From: Candidatus Paceibacter sp.
GTDB taxonomy: Bacteria; Patescibacteriota; Minisyncoccia; UBA6257; GWB1-50-10
NCBI GenBank assembly: GCA_020724685.1
Contig: DYGP01000002.1
Coordinates: forward strand, 1-19,977
DNA: 19,977 nt
Direction: 5' to 3'
Position 1 is the stretch's first letter, and each line of letters opens with the position of its first letter. Below the pieces are notes generated by a model, which saw nothing but the letters and a program-made list of their open reading frames with translations, had not been told where the DNA came from and searched no databases. Shown here one piece after another: positions 1-5,697 of this stretch. Both the position numbers and the translations under genes were made by a program.

Positions 1-32
1 GCGATCGCGAGAAAGATGGAGAGAAAAATCAT
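1..32 (-). CDS. start of an unknown gene, cut by the window edge
   Basis: On the minus strand an ATG lies 24 nt downstream of the valS stop and opens a frame of ten codons to the edge, reading MIFLSIFLAI. This is strongly hydrophobic, like the start of a membrane helix or signal peptide. A TACAAT -10-like hexamer (47-52) lies 14 nt upstream and there is no clear Shine-Dalgarno. The family cannot be named from ten residues, and the frame could be chance. Confidence 0.3.
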   Translation of the reverse strand, partial: MIFLSIFLAI

Positions 33-46
33 ACGCCGGTCTTCTT

Positions 47-52
47 ATTGTA
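47..52 (-). promoter_or_regulatory. possible -10 box for the gene at the left edge
   Basis: Minus strand reads TACAAT inside GGGATACAATAA, the same context as the leuS promoter (GGGATACAATAA at 15282-15293). No good -35 is visible at 17 bp. The box overlaps the 24-nt gap between the valS stop and the next ATG, so the downstream gene may have its own short-leader transcript. Confidence 0.35.
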
Positions 53-55
53 TCC

Positions 56-2242
56 CTATACGAGCGTTTCCACCATAAGAAAAACCTTTTTTTCCGGGAA
101 GGGGAATCTCTGATAAATCTCTTCGGTGACAAACGGCACAAACGGGTGGAGAAGTTTCAGGGATTCGCGGAGGATGAATACGAGCATGTGTTTTGTCGAT
201 GTTTTTGTCGCGTCGTCCGCAGCCTGGAGCTTCGCGGTCTCAAGATAAACGTCGCAGAAATCGTGCCAGAAGAAATCATAAAGGTCGTGGAGCGCCTTTG
301 AAAATTCGAATGCGTCGATATCTCTCACCGAACTCTCTTTTACCTTCGTAAATGCCTCAAGAATGATTTTATCGGCCTCTGTTTTCGGTTCGGGGATATT
401 TGTAGGGAACAATTCATCGCCAATCTGCGTGAGTACAAATCGCGAGGCATTCCAAATCTTGTTTGCGAATTTCTTTCCCGCGGTGATTGCCGTCTCATCC
501 CATCGGATATCCTGTCCGGTTGCCTGCCAGACGATGCCGAACCGCGTCGCGTCCGCGCCGAACTGCTCGATGTATTTCAGAGGGTCGATGCCGGTTCCGA
601 GTGACTTCGACATACGCTTCCCGTCTTTCGTGAGAATCGTGCCGTGGATAAGGACGTTCCGAAAAGGTTCCTGTCCCATGAATTCGGTCCCGGAGTAGAT
701 CATGCGCGCCACCCAGAGATTTATAATGTCGCGCGCGGTGATGAGCGTTGTGCCGGGATAATATTTCTTGAGGTCAGATTCGGAAAGTCCAGCGAACGGC
801 CAGAGCGCAGACGAAAACCATGTGTCCAGCACATCAGGTGACTGCTCCATCTCGCATGTTTTGCAAAAAGGACACTTCTCTGGTTTTTCCATCGACACTA
901 CATAACCCTCCTCATTTTTGAGGTTTGATTTTTGATTTTTGATTTCAAATTCCTTTTGGTTCTTACAGAACCAAACAGGAATTTGATGCCCCCACCAGAT
1001 CTGCCGGGAGACCGTCCAGTCTTTGATGTTTTCAAGCCATGCGGTGTATGGCTTCTCGAAGTTTTCCGGATTGATCTTCACCCTCCCGCTTTTCACCGAT
1101 TCAAGCGCGGTTTTCGCGAGTGAATCCATCTTGAGAAACCACTGCTTCGAAGGAATCGGTTCGATTGCATGCCCGCACCGGTAGCAGACCGCGAGGTTGT
1201 GCGCATATTCCTCTTCCTTTTCGAGAAGTCCGGTCGCCTTGAGGTCCTCGACGATTTTTTCGCGCGCTTCCGCGGTCTTCATTCCCGCATATTTTCCCGC
1301 ACGCTCCGTCATTCGCCCCGTCTCGTCGATGACTTGCACGAGCGGGAGATTGTGTCGCGTCCCGATCTCGAAATCGACAAGATCGTGCGCGGGCGTCACT
1401 TTCACGATGCCAGTTCCGAATTCCATGTCGACCGCATCGTCTGCGACGACAATAATTTTATTTTTCTTTTTTGCGGGAACGTCGAGCGATCCTTCCGTCG
1501 AGAGCGATTCGATTTCGAGCTCCTTCCCGACATAGTCTTTGTACCGTCCGTCTTTCGGATTCACCGCAAGTCCGGTATCGCCAAACTTCGTTTCCGGTCG
1601 GGTGGTGGCGAGGGTGAACGGTCCGTAATGGATGTAGTAAAGCTTTGATTGTTCTTCCTTGTATTCGAGCTCAAGGTCGGAAAGGCTCGTGCCGCAGCGC
1701 GGGCACCAGTTTACGGTGCGATATCCGCGATAAAGGAGTCCCTTATCGTGATAATGCACGAATGCTTTTTTGACGTCTTTCGCATAGTTTTCGTCCATCG
1801 TGAACCGGACGCGAGACCAGTCGCAGGAAACGCCGAGCTTCCTCAGCTGATCATAAATGATGTTTCCATATTCATTCTTCCACTCCCATATCTTCCCGAT
1901 GAACTTTTCTCGTCCGAGATCGAACTTATTTATTCCTTCCTTTTTCAACTTCTTTTCGACGACGAATTGTGTTGCGATGCCGGCGTGGTCGGTGCCGGGG
2001 AGATAGAGTGTTCGGTATCCGCGCATCCGATGCGAGCGGATAACGATGTCCTGAAATGAGTTATTAAGCGCGTGGCCCATGTGGAGCGTGCCGGTCACAT
2101 TCGGGAGCGGCATATAGACCACGTAGTTTTTGGTTTGAGAAACGGGAAGGTTGTCCGGGTTGAAATAGCCCGACGCCTCCCATTTTTTATACAATTCCGC
2201 CTCGGTTGTCTTCGGATCGTATGCTCCTGAAATCGGTTCCAT
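56..2242 (-). CDS. valS: valyl-tRNA synthetase, C-terminally short
   Basis: Class I synthetase that charges tRNA-Val in the cytoplasm and edits misactivated threonine. Visible in 728 residues: Rossmann core with HIGH-type signature HMGH at 54-57 following PNVTGTL; a zinc-like CPRCG at 180-184; editing (CP1) domain with TTRPETKFGDT (213-223) and GTGIVKVTPAHD (276-287); a second CYRCG at 353-357; SRQIWWGHQIPVWF at 412-425; CPFC at 457-460; KMSKS-type loop RMSKS at 543-547; then the helical anticodon domain ending at FVPFVTEEIYQRF. Usual bacterial ValRS are about 860-950 residues. This one stops right after the LHPFVPFVTEE helix and lacks the final part of the tRNA-binding region and the C-terminal coiled coil. 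Residues about 428-443 (NQKEFEIKNQKSNLKN) are encoded by a 7-bp repeat tract and look like a late insertion. The start ATG at 2242 gives the expected N-terminus, with a possible -10 box only 7 nt upstream. Confidence 0.97.
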   Translation of the reverse strand: MEPISGAYDPKTTEAELYKKWEASGYFNPDNLPVSQTKNYVVYMPLPNVTGTLHMGHALNNSFQDIVIRSHRMRGYRTLYLPGTDHAGIATQFVVEKKLKKEGINKFDLGREKFIGKIWEWKNEYGNIIYDQLRKLGVSCDWSRVRFTMDENYAKDVKKAFVHYHDKGLLYRGYRTVNWCPRCGTSLSDLELEYKEEQSKLYYIHYGPFTLATTRPETKFGDTGLAVNPKDGRYKDYVGKELEIESLSTEGSLDVPAKKKNKIIVVADDAVDMEFGTGIVKVTPAHDLVDFEIGTRHNLPLVQVIDETGRMTERAGKYAGMKTAEAREKIVEDLKATGLLEKEEEYAHNLAVCYRCGHAIEPIPSKQWFLKMDSLAKTALESVKSGRVKINPENFEKPYTAWLENIKDWTVSRQIWWGHQIPVWFCKNQKEFEIKNQKSNLKNEEGYVVSMEKPEKCPFCKTCEMEQSPDVLDTWFSSALWPFAGLSESDLKKYYPGTTLITARDIINLWVARMIYSGTEFMGQEPFRNVLIHGTILTKDGKRMSKSLGTGIDPLKYIEQFGADATRFGIVWQATGQDIRWDETAITAGKKFANKIWNASRFVLTQIGDELFPTNIPEPKTEADKIILEAFTKVKESSVRDIDAFEFSKALHDLYDFFWHDFCDVYLETAKLQAADDATKTSTKHMLVFILRESLKLLHPFVPFVTEEIYQRFPFPEKKVFLMVETLV
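915..942. repeat. AT-rich 7-bp tandem tract inside valS
   Basis: Plus strand reads TTTTTGA, GGTTTGA, TTTTTGA, TTTTTGA in exact 7-bp register (915-942). It is translated on the minus strand as part of the lysine/asparagine-rich stretch at residues about 434-444 of ValS, between the WFCK strand and the CPFC zinc-like knuckle. Base composition is far more AT-rich than the flanking gene. It belongs to the same 7-bp family as tracts in tsaD and leuS. Confidence 0.8.
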
Positions 2243-2249
2243 ACGTGGT

Positions 2250-2255
2250 ATTATG
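2250..2255 (-). promoter_or_regulatory. possible -10 box of valS
   Basis: Minus strand CATAAT ends 7 nt before the valS ATG, so a transcript from it would be leaderless or nearly so. It lies in the 66-bp tsaD-valS gap. That gap shows no terminator, so read-through from tsaD is also possible. No convincing -35 was seen. Confidence 0.3.
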
Positions 2256-2308
2256 CGCCAAATATGCGCGGAAATATAGTCCCCGCGGCAATTTGTCGGG
2301 TGTTCGAT

Positions 2309-3397
2309 CTAGATTCCCATCGTGCCGTCAGCGGCGAGTTTCCTGTTTTTCTTTCTGAGGATGCTCATGTATCCCGCGACCGCGATCATGACCGCATTAT
2401 CGGTATTGAAGCTCTGCGGCGGCGCGATGAAATTCACTTTCAGTTTCTCGCTTTCAACGCTCAGCTTTTCGCGGAGCGAAGCGTTTGCGGCAACGCCTCC
2501 TGAAAGAAGGATTGTTTTCGCATCAAACTCCCGAACCGCCCGCTCGGTTTTTTTTACAAGCACCTTCAGCGCCGCTTCCTGGAAGCTTGCGGCGACATCG
2601 TTTTTCAGTTTTCTGTTTTTCGTTGTCGGGTGATGATCGCGGAGGTAGTAAAGCACCGATGTTTTGAGTCCCGAATAGCTGAAGTTATAGTCCTTTGTTC
2701 CGATCATTGGACTCGGAAACGGAATTGCGCGCGGATCGCCCGATTCCGCCAGCCGTTGTATTTCCGGTCCGCCGGGATAGGGGAATCCGAGCATCTTTGC
2801 GACTTTGTCGAACGATTCGCCGACCGCATCGTCGCGTGTTTCGCCGAGCATTTTCCATTTCGCGAGTGAATCCATTCTGAGAAGGATCGTATGTCCGCCG
2901 CTCACGATGAGCGCAATAGCCGGAAACAGAGTTTTTAATTTTGAGTTTTTGTTCTTTAACCCTTGAGACAAAAGGAAACTGTACAAGTGACCTTCCAGAT
3001 GATTTACTCCTATAATTTTGAGATTTGAATTTTGAGATTTGAGATTTTGCCAAACCTGTTTGGCAAAAGTGATCCCCGCCCAAAGCGCAGGCTCGAGGCC
3101 CGGTCCGACTGTTACGGCAATAGCGTCTATTTTTGGAATTTTGGACTTGGAATTTATTTGAAAATTGTTATTTGAAAATTGTAAATTAAAAATTTGACGG
3201 AATATTTCCGGCAAATTTTGTATGTGTTCCCGTTTCGCGAGATTCGGAACCACGCCGCCCCAGGGGCGATGCACGTCAATTTGCGATGAAATAATGCTTT
3301 TTATCACCCTAAATCTCGGCGCAGAAACGGTTCCGGACGCCTCAACGAGGGCAATCGCAGTGTCGTCGCATGAGGTTTCGATCGCGAGAATTCTCAT
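2309..3397 (-). CDS. tsaD: tRNA t6A37 threonylcarbamoyltransferase TsaD
   Basis: Kae1/TsaD family ATPase-fold enzyme that, with TsaB/TsaE partners, transfers the threonylcarbamoyl group to A37 of ANN-reading tRNAs. In 362 residues: N-terminal ILAIETSCDDT (3-13), metal-binding HLEGH (133-137), IVSGGHT (164-170), GESFDKVAKMLG (193-204), YPGGPEIQRLA (207-217), NFSYSGLKTS (238-247), LLSGGVAANASLR (297-309) and the C-terminal NTDNAVMIA (331-339) whose Asp binds metal. The start was set at the ATG at 3397 because MRILAIETSCDDT is the family's usual N-terminus; the same frame stays open for 117 more codons upstream but has no family similarity. The protein is slightly long for the family (about 335-345). 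The extra residues fall at NLQFSNNNFQINSKSK (71-86), NLKSQNSNLK (118-127), LKNKNSKLK (147-155) and KNRKLKN (260-266), each encoded by AT-rich 7-bp repeats. Confidence 0.96.
   Translation of the reverse strand: MRILAIETSCDDTAIALVEASGTVSAPRFRVIKSIISSQIDVHRPWGGVVPNLAKREHIQNLPEIFRQIFNLQFSNNNFQINSKSKIPKIDAIAVTVGPGLEPALWAGITFAKQVWQNLKSQNSNLKIIGVNHLEGHLYSFLLSQGLKNKNSKLKTLFPAIALIVSGGHTILLRMDSLAKWKMLGETRDDAVGESFDKVAKMLGFPYPGGPEIQRLAESGDPRAIPFPSPMIGTKDYNFSYSGLKTSVLYYLRDHHPTTKNRKLKNDVAASFQEAALKVLVKKTERAVREFDAKTILLSGGVAANASLREKLSVESEKLKVNFIAPPQSFNTDNAVMIAVAGYMSILRKKNRKLAADGTMGI
2437..2471. repeat. 7-bp periodic tract in tsaD (weak)
   Basis: Plus strand heptamers CTTTCAG, TTTCTCG, CTTTCAA, CGCTCAG, CTTTTCG run in register. 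Encodes the SVESEKLKV segment of TsaD (minus). More degenerate than the other tracts, so membership of the family is less certain. Confidence 0.4.
2600..2627. repeat. 7-bp periodic tract in tsaD
   Basis: Plus strand GTTTTTC, AGTTTTC, TGTTTTT, CGTTGTC in 7-bp register. Encodes KNRKLKND of TsaD (minus strand), a basic insertion before the AASFQEA helix. Confidence 0.5.
2932..2959. repeat. 7-bp periodic tract in tsaD
   Basis: Plus strand TTTTTAA, TTTTGAG, TTTTTGT, TCTTTAA. Encodes the LKNKNSKLK stretch between the HLEGH metal site and the LIVSGGHT strand, where the family normally has a short loop. Confidence 0.6.
3014..3048. repeat. 7-bp periodic tract in tsaD
   Basis: Plus strand AATTTTG, AGATTTG, AATTTTG, AGATTTG, AGATTTT: an exact 14-bp unit (two alternating heptamers) twice, plus one more heptamer. 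Encodes QNLKSQNSNLK just before the IIGVNHLEGH strand. Confidence 0.8.
3131..3193. repeat. longest 7-bp periodic tract in tsaD
   Basis: Nine heptamers in one register on the plus strand: TTTTGGA, ATTTTGG, ACTTGGA, ATTTATT, TGAAAAT, TGTTATT, TGAAAAT, TGTAAAT, TAAAAAT. Encodes the low-complexity FNLQFSNNNFQINSKSKIPK segment (about residues 70-89) ahead of the conserved DAIAVTVGPGL motif. Confidence 0.8.
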
Positions 3398-3403
3398 GAG
3401 GGA

Positions 3404-3438
3404 AGTATTGAGTATTTGGTAGTAAGTATCAAGTATAA
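3404..3438. repeat. 7-bp tandem tract upstream of tsaD
   Basis: Plus strand AGTATTG, AGTATTT, GGTAGTA, AGTATCA, AGTATAA in register. Read on the minus strand toward tsaD, four of the five units carry ATACT (TATACTT, GATACTT, AATACTC, AATACTT), so several overlapping -10-like boxes point at the tsaD start. The last unit ends 6 nt before the ATG. Confidence 0.75.
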
Positions 3439-3470
3439 TAACGGAGCATTCTTTATTTTTTGCAATATAA

Positions 3471-3491
3471 AATACTTTATACTGTATACTG
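3471..3491 (+). promoter_or_regulatory. 7-bp repeats forming the doxX promoter
   Basis: Plus strand heptamers AATACTT, TATACTG, TATACTG. The two perfect TATACT hexamers (3478-3483, 3485-3490) end 13 and 6 nt before the doxX ATG. TTTTTG (3456-3461) stands 16 bp before the first and TTGCAA (3460-3465) 19 bp before the second. No Shine-Dalgarno lies between these boxes and the start, so the mRNA would be nearly leaderless. Confidence 0.5.
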
Positions 3492-3496
3492 TTTAT

Positions 3497-3898
3497 ATGA
3501 TCCAACCGTTTTTCGTGTTCAGCGACTGGGCATTTTTCATTCTCCGCGTCGTGATCGGGTTTCTTATGGTTTATCACGGATTCCCGAAGCTCAAGGCGCT
3601 CTCCGCGACCGGCGAGGAATTCGCGGAAATGGGATTTCGTCCGGGGAAATTCTGGGCTCTCGTTTCCGGAGTCGCCGAATTTGCCGGGGGAATTTTTCTT
3701 GTCGCGGGGCTTCTGACTCAACCCGTCGCCCTCGTGCTCGCGGCGCAATTTCTTGTGATTGTGGTGAAAGTGAAAGGATTCGGAAGCGTGAAAAAATACG
3801 AATACGATCTCGTGCTTTTCGCGTCACTCCTCGTCCTTGCGACCGTCGGCGGGGGAGCGCTCAGTCTCGACGGATTTTTCGGATTGTTTTTGTATTGA
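3497..3898 (+). CDS. DoxX-family small membrane protein
   Basis: 133 residues with four hydrophobic segments: about 8-27, 54-72, 76-93 and 105-123. The first contains VVIGFLMVYHGFPKL, matching the DoxX pattern (R/V-hydrophobic run-HGxxKL), and the second SGVAEFAGGIFLVAGLLT matches the family's E-x-x-G-G-hydrophobic motif. DoxX proteins (PF07681) are plasma-membrane proteins, in some bacteria linked to redox or stress functions; the substrate here is unknown. The start ATG at 3497 lies just after the two TATACT boxes; the same frame stays open upstream, but that stretch is repeat DNA. The gene's last codons hold the likely -35 of the next gene. It diverges from tsaD. Confidence 0.8.
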   Translation: MIQPFFVFSDWAFFILRVVIGFLMVYHGFPKLKALSATGEEFAEMGFRPGKFWALVSGVAEFAGGIFLVAGLLTQPVALVLAAQFLVIVVKVKGFGSVKKYEYDLVLFASLLVLATVGGGALSLDGFFGLFLY

Positions 3899-3911
3899 TA
3901 TCCGCTATACT
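3884..3911 (+). promoter_or_regulatory. promoter of the glycosyltransferase gene
   Basis: TTGTTT (3884-3889), 16-bp spacer, TATACT (3906-3911), lying across the end of doxX. The -10 ends 14 nt before the ATG at 3926, leaving a leader of about 8 nt and no Shine-Dalgarno. Confidence 0.5.
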
Positions 3912-3925
3912 GACGCGGACGCATT

Positions 3926-5404
3926 ATGCGCAGATTCTTCGAGATATTTCCCGCCGCGACCGCATGGACGACCCTTCTCGGGCTTGTTTTTCTTTCGTGG
4001 AAACTCCCGGTGTGGGTCGTTCTTTTCATTGTCCTTTATGACCTTTTCTGGCTTTTGAAAACGGTATATCTTTTCTTTTATCTCAACCAGTCGTTCGTAA
4101 AACTGAGGAGATATACGAAGACGGACTGGTTGGAAAAACTGAAAAACGAGAAATCGGGAGAGTGGGAGCGCATACGGCATCTTGTGATGTTCCCGATGTA
4201 CAAGGAGCCCCATGAAGTTGTTCGTCAGACTTTTGAGAGTTTTTCAAAAACGAAATACCCGCTCGAAAAAATGATCGTGGTTCTCGCGCTTGAGGATCGC
4301 GCGGGATCCGACGCAAAAGCGCTTGCGGAGCGGATACGGGAGGAATTCGGAGCCCGTTTCGGGCATTTTCTTATCACGACGCACCCGTCGGATCTTCCGG
4401 GGGAGATCCAGGGAAAGGGGTCGAACGAAACCTGGGCGGCGAGGCGCGTGAAAGAGGAAATTATCGACCCGAACAACATTCCCTACGAGGACATCATCGT
4501 TTCGGTGTTCGATATCGATACGAGGCCAGGAGAGGAGTATTTCGGGATTCTCTCGTACAAGTTTCTCACGGTGGAGAGTCCCCACCGCTCGAGTTTCCAG
4601 CCGATTCCGCTGTTTACAAACAACGTGCATCATGTGTCCGCGTTCGCCCGGCTTATCGGATTTACGTCCACGTTTTGGCAGCTTATGCAGCAGGGGCGCC
4701 CCGAACAGCTCGTAACGTTCTCTTCCCATTCGATGCCGTTCGCCGCGCTCCCTGAGATAGGGTATTGGGACACGGACGTCACATCGGAAGATTCCCGCAT
4801 TTTTTTCCAGTGCATGCTCCATTATAAGGGGGATTGGAAGGTCGAGCCGCTGTACTACCCGATCTATATGGATGCGGTGACGGGAAGAGGTTTTTGGAAT
4901 GCACTCGGAAATCTTTACAAGCAACAGCGCAGGTGGGCGTGGGGCATCGAAAACTTTCCGTATGTCATGGAAGCGTTCTGGAAGCGGAAAGATATTCCGG
5001 GACGCGTAAAGCGGTTTTGGACGTGGCGCATCTTCGATGGATTCTATTCGTGGGCGACGAGCTCGTTTATCATCTTTCTTTTCGGATGGCTCCCCAATCT
5101 TCTTGGGGACGAGGCGTTCCGCACGTCGGTGTTTTCGTACAATCTTCCCCGCATCACCGGGACGCTCGTGAATGTCGCGTCGATCGGAATCGTGACTTCG
5201 GCGGTGCTCTCCGTCCTTCTCCTCCCTCCGAAAATGGAAGGATTCAAGAAAAGGCATGCCGCGCTCTATTTTCTCCAATGGGTGCTGACCCCCCTCACTT
5301 TCATTGTCTTCGGAAGCATCCCCGCGCTTGAGGCGCAGACCAGACTTATGCTCGGCGGGAGATTCCGTCTCGGATTTTGGGTAACACCGAAAGATATAAA
5401 ATAA
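3926..5404 (+). CDS. membrane-bound family 2 glycosyltransferase
   Basis: 492 residues. Two N-terminal hydrophobic segments (about 11-24 and 27-53) precede a cytosolic GT-A catalytic domain (85-340), followed by about three membrane segments (372-393, 410-434, 446-466). Catalytic marks of GT2 are visible: MFPMYKEP at 88-95 (nucleotide-sugar strand), DID at 196-198 (DxD metal site), SED at 287-289 (general base), and QQRRW at 333-337, the QxxRW motif of processive synthases such as cellulose and hyaluronan synthase. So it probably polymerises or transfers sugars from nucleotide-sugars at the inner face of the plasma membrane, for a cell-surface glycan; the sugar cannot be told. The gene is preceded by its own promoter-like sequence and followed by the 293-bp spacer with a hairpin at 5448-5472. 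The closest relatives may be uncharacterised Patescibacteria GT2 proteins. Confidence 0.85.
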   Translation: MRRFFEIFPAATAWTTLLGLVFLSWKLPVWVVLFIVLYDLFWLLKTVYLFFYLNQSFVKLRRYTKTDWLEKLKNEKSGEWERIRHLVMFPMYKEPHEVVRQTFESFSKTKYPLEKMIVVLALEDRAGSDAKALAERIREEFGARFGHFLITTHPSDLPGEIQGKGSNETWAARRVKEEIIDPNNIPYEDIIVSVFDIDTRPGEEYFGILSYKFLTVESPHRSSFQPIPLFTNNVHHVSAFARLIGFTSTFWQLMQQGRPEQLVTFSSHSMPFAALPEIGYWDTDVTSEDSRIFFQCMLHYKGDWKVEPLYYPIYMDAVTGRGFWNALGNLYKQQRRWAWGIENFPYVMEAFWKRKDIPGRVKRFWTWRIFDGFYSWATSSFIIFLFGWLPNLLGDEAFRTSVFSYNLPRITGTLVNVASIGIVTSAVLSVLLLPPKMEGFKKRHAALYFLQWVLTPLTFIVFGSIPALEAQTRLMLGGRFRLGFWVTPKDIK

Positions 5405-5447
5405 CGATAAACAAAATCAGCGATTCTTTGCATGAGGGTGCTTGCGG

Positions 5448-5472
5448 GGTAGTGAAACTTGTTTCTACTACC
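5448..5472. other. strong hairpin after the glycosyltransferase
   Basis: GGTAGT-GAAA at 5448-5457 pairs with TTTC-T-ACTACC at 5462-5472 (10 bp, one bulged T, loop CTTG). There is no T-run after it, so it is a poor intrinsic terminator. It may still end or stabilise the glycosyltransferase mRNA. Confidence 0.4.
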
Positions 5473-5485
5473 TTGTGGATAACTC

Positions 5486-5515
5486 TTGTTGCAGGATATT
5501 TCCATGTGCTATAAT
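5486..5515 (+). promoter_or_regulatory. extended -10 promoter of the putative RNA
   Basis: TTGTTG (5486-5491), 18-bp spacer, consensus TATAAT (5510-5515) preceded by TGC, giving an extended -10. It is the best sigma-70-type promoter in the window. Predicted transcription start is near 5522, exactly where the first hairpin begins. Confidence 0.7.
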
Positions 5516-5521
5516 GGAAGC

Positions 5522-5680
5522 AGATTCGTTCTGTGTGAGGAATGAATCAGGCCTTTCTCTTCCGGCCGAGAGAAAAGCAGACGCAACTTGATATCAGAAT
5601 ATCACCCTACGAATTAACGATTGAATCGAATAGATTTTTACATTTTATAATTGAAGCACTCTATGAGTGCTTCTTTTTTA
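5522..5680 (+). ncRNA. putative structured small RNA, about 160 nt
   Basis: No recognised gene lies here, but the stretch has all the parts of a stand-alone RNA: the extended -10 promoter at 5486-5515, three hairpins, and an intrinsic terminator at 5653-5679. Hairpin 1 pairs GATTCGTTC (5523-5531) with GAATGAATC (5540-5548), 9 bp with one G-U. Hairpin 2 spans 5551-5578, about 10 bp with one mismatch around a CCGGCC loop. Hairpin 3 pairs TGATAT (5589-5594) with ATATCA (5599-5604) around CAGA. It does not resemble 6S, SRP, RNase P, tmRNA or a T-box as far as I can tell. A 48-codon frame (5542-5688) overlaps it and is an alternative reading. It could also be a recO leader, but recO seems to have its own -10 after the terminator. 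Confidence 0.55.
5653..5679 (+). terminator. intrinsic terminator of the putative RNA
   Basis: GAAGCACT (5653-5660), loop CTATG, AGTGCTTC (5666-5673), then six T. Perfect 8-bp stem. It ends 18 nt before the recO ATG, so it separates the RNA unit from recO. Confidence 0.85.
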
Positions 5681-5689
5681 TGCGATAAT
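5681..5689 (+). promoter_or_regulatory. extended -10 box of recO
   Basis: TGCGATAAT: GATAAT (5684-5689) with TG one base upstream, directly after the terminator T-run. The ATG is 8 nt downstream, so the expected transcript starts at or next to the start codon (leaderless). Confidence 0.45.
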
Positions 5690-5697
5690 AAAAAAGA

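Noticed and set aside
3011..3193. CRISPR-like repeat array
   Set aside because: Units are 7 bp, contiguous and inside a coding region; there are no spacers and no cas genes.
3398..3748. N-terminal extension of tsaD by 117 codons
   Set aside because: The extension covers the heptamer spacer and the doxX gene on the other strand, and the family N-terminus MRILAIETSCDDT begins at 3397.
5522..5680. T-box or other riboswitch controlling recO/glyS
   Set aside because: No T-box bulge sequence, no specifier loop, and recO has its own -10 after the terminator; glyS is two genes further on.
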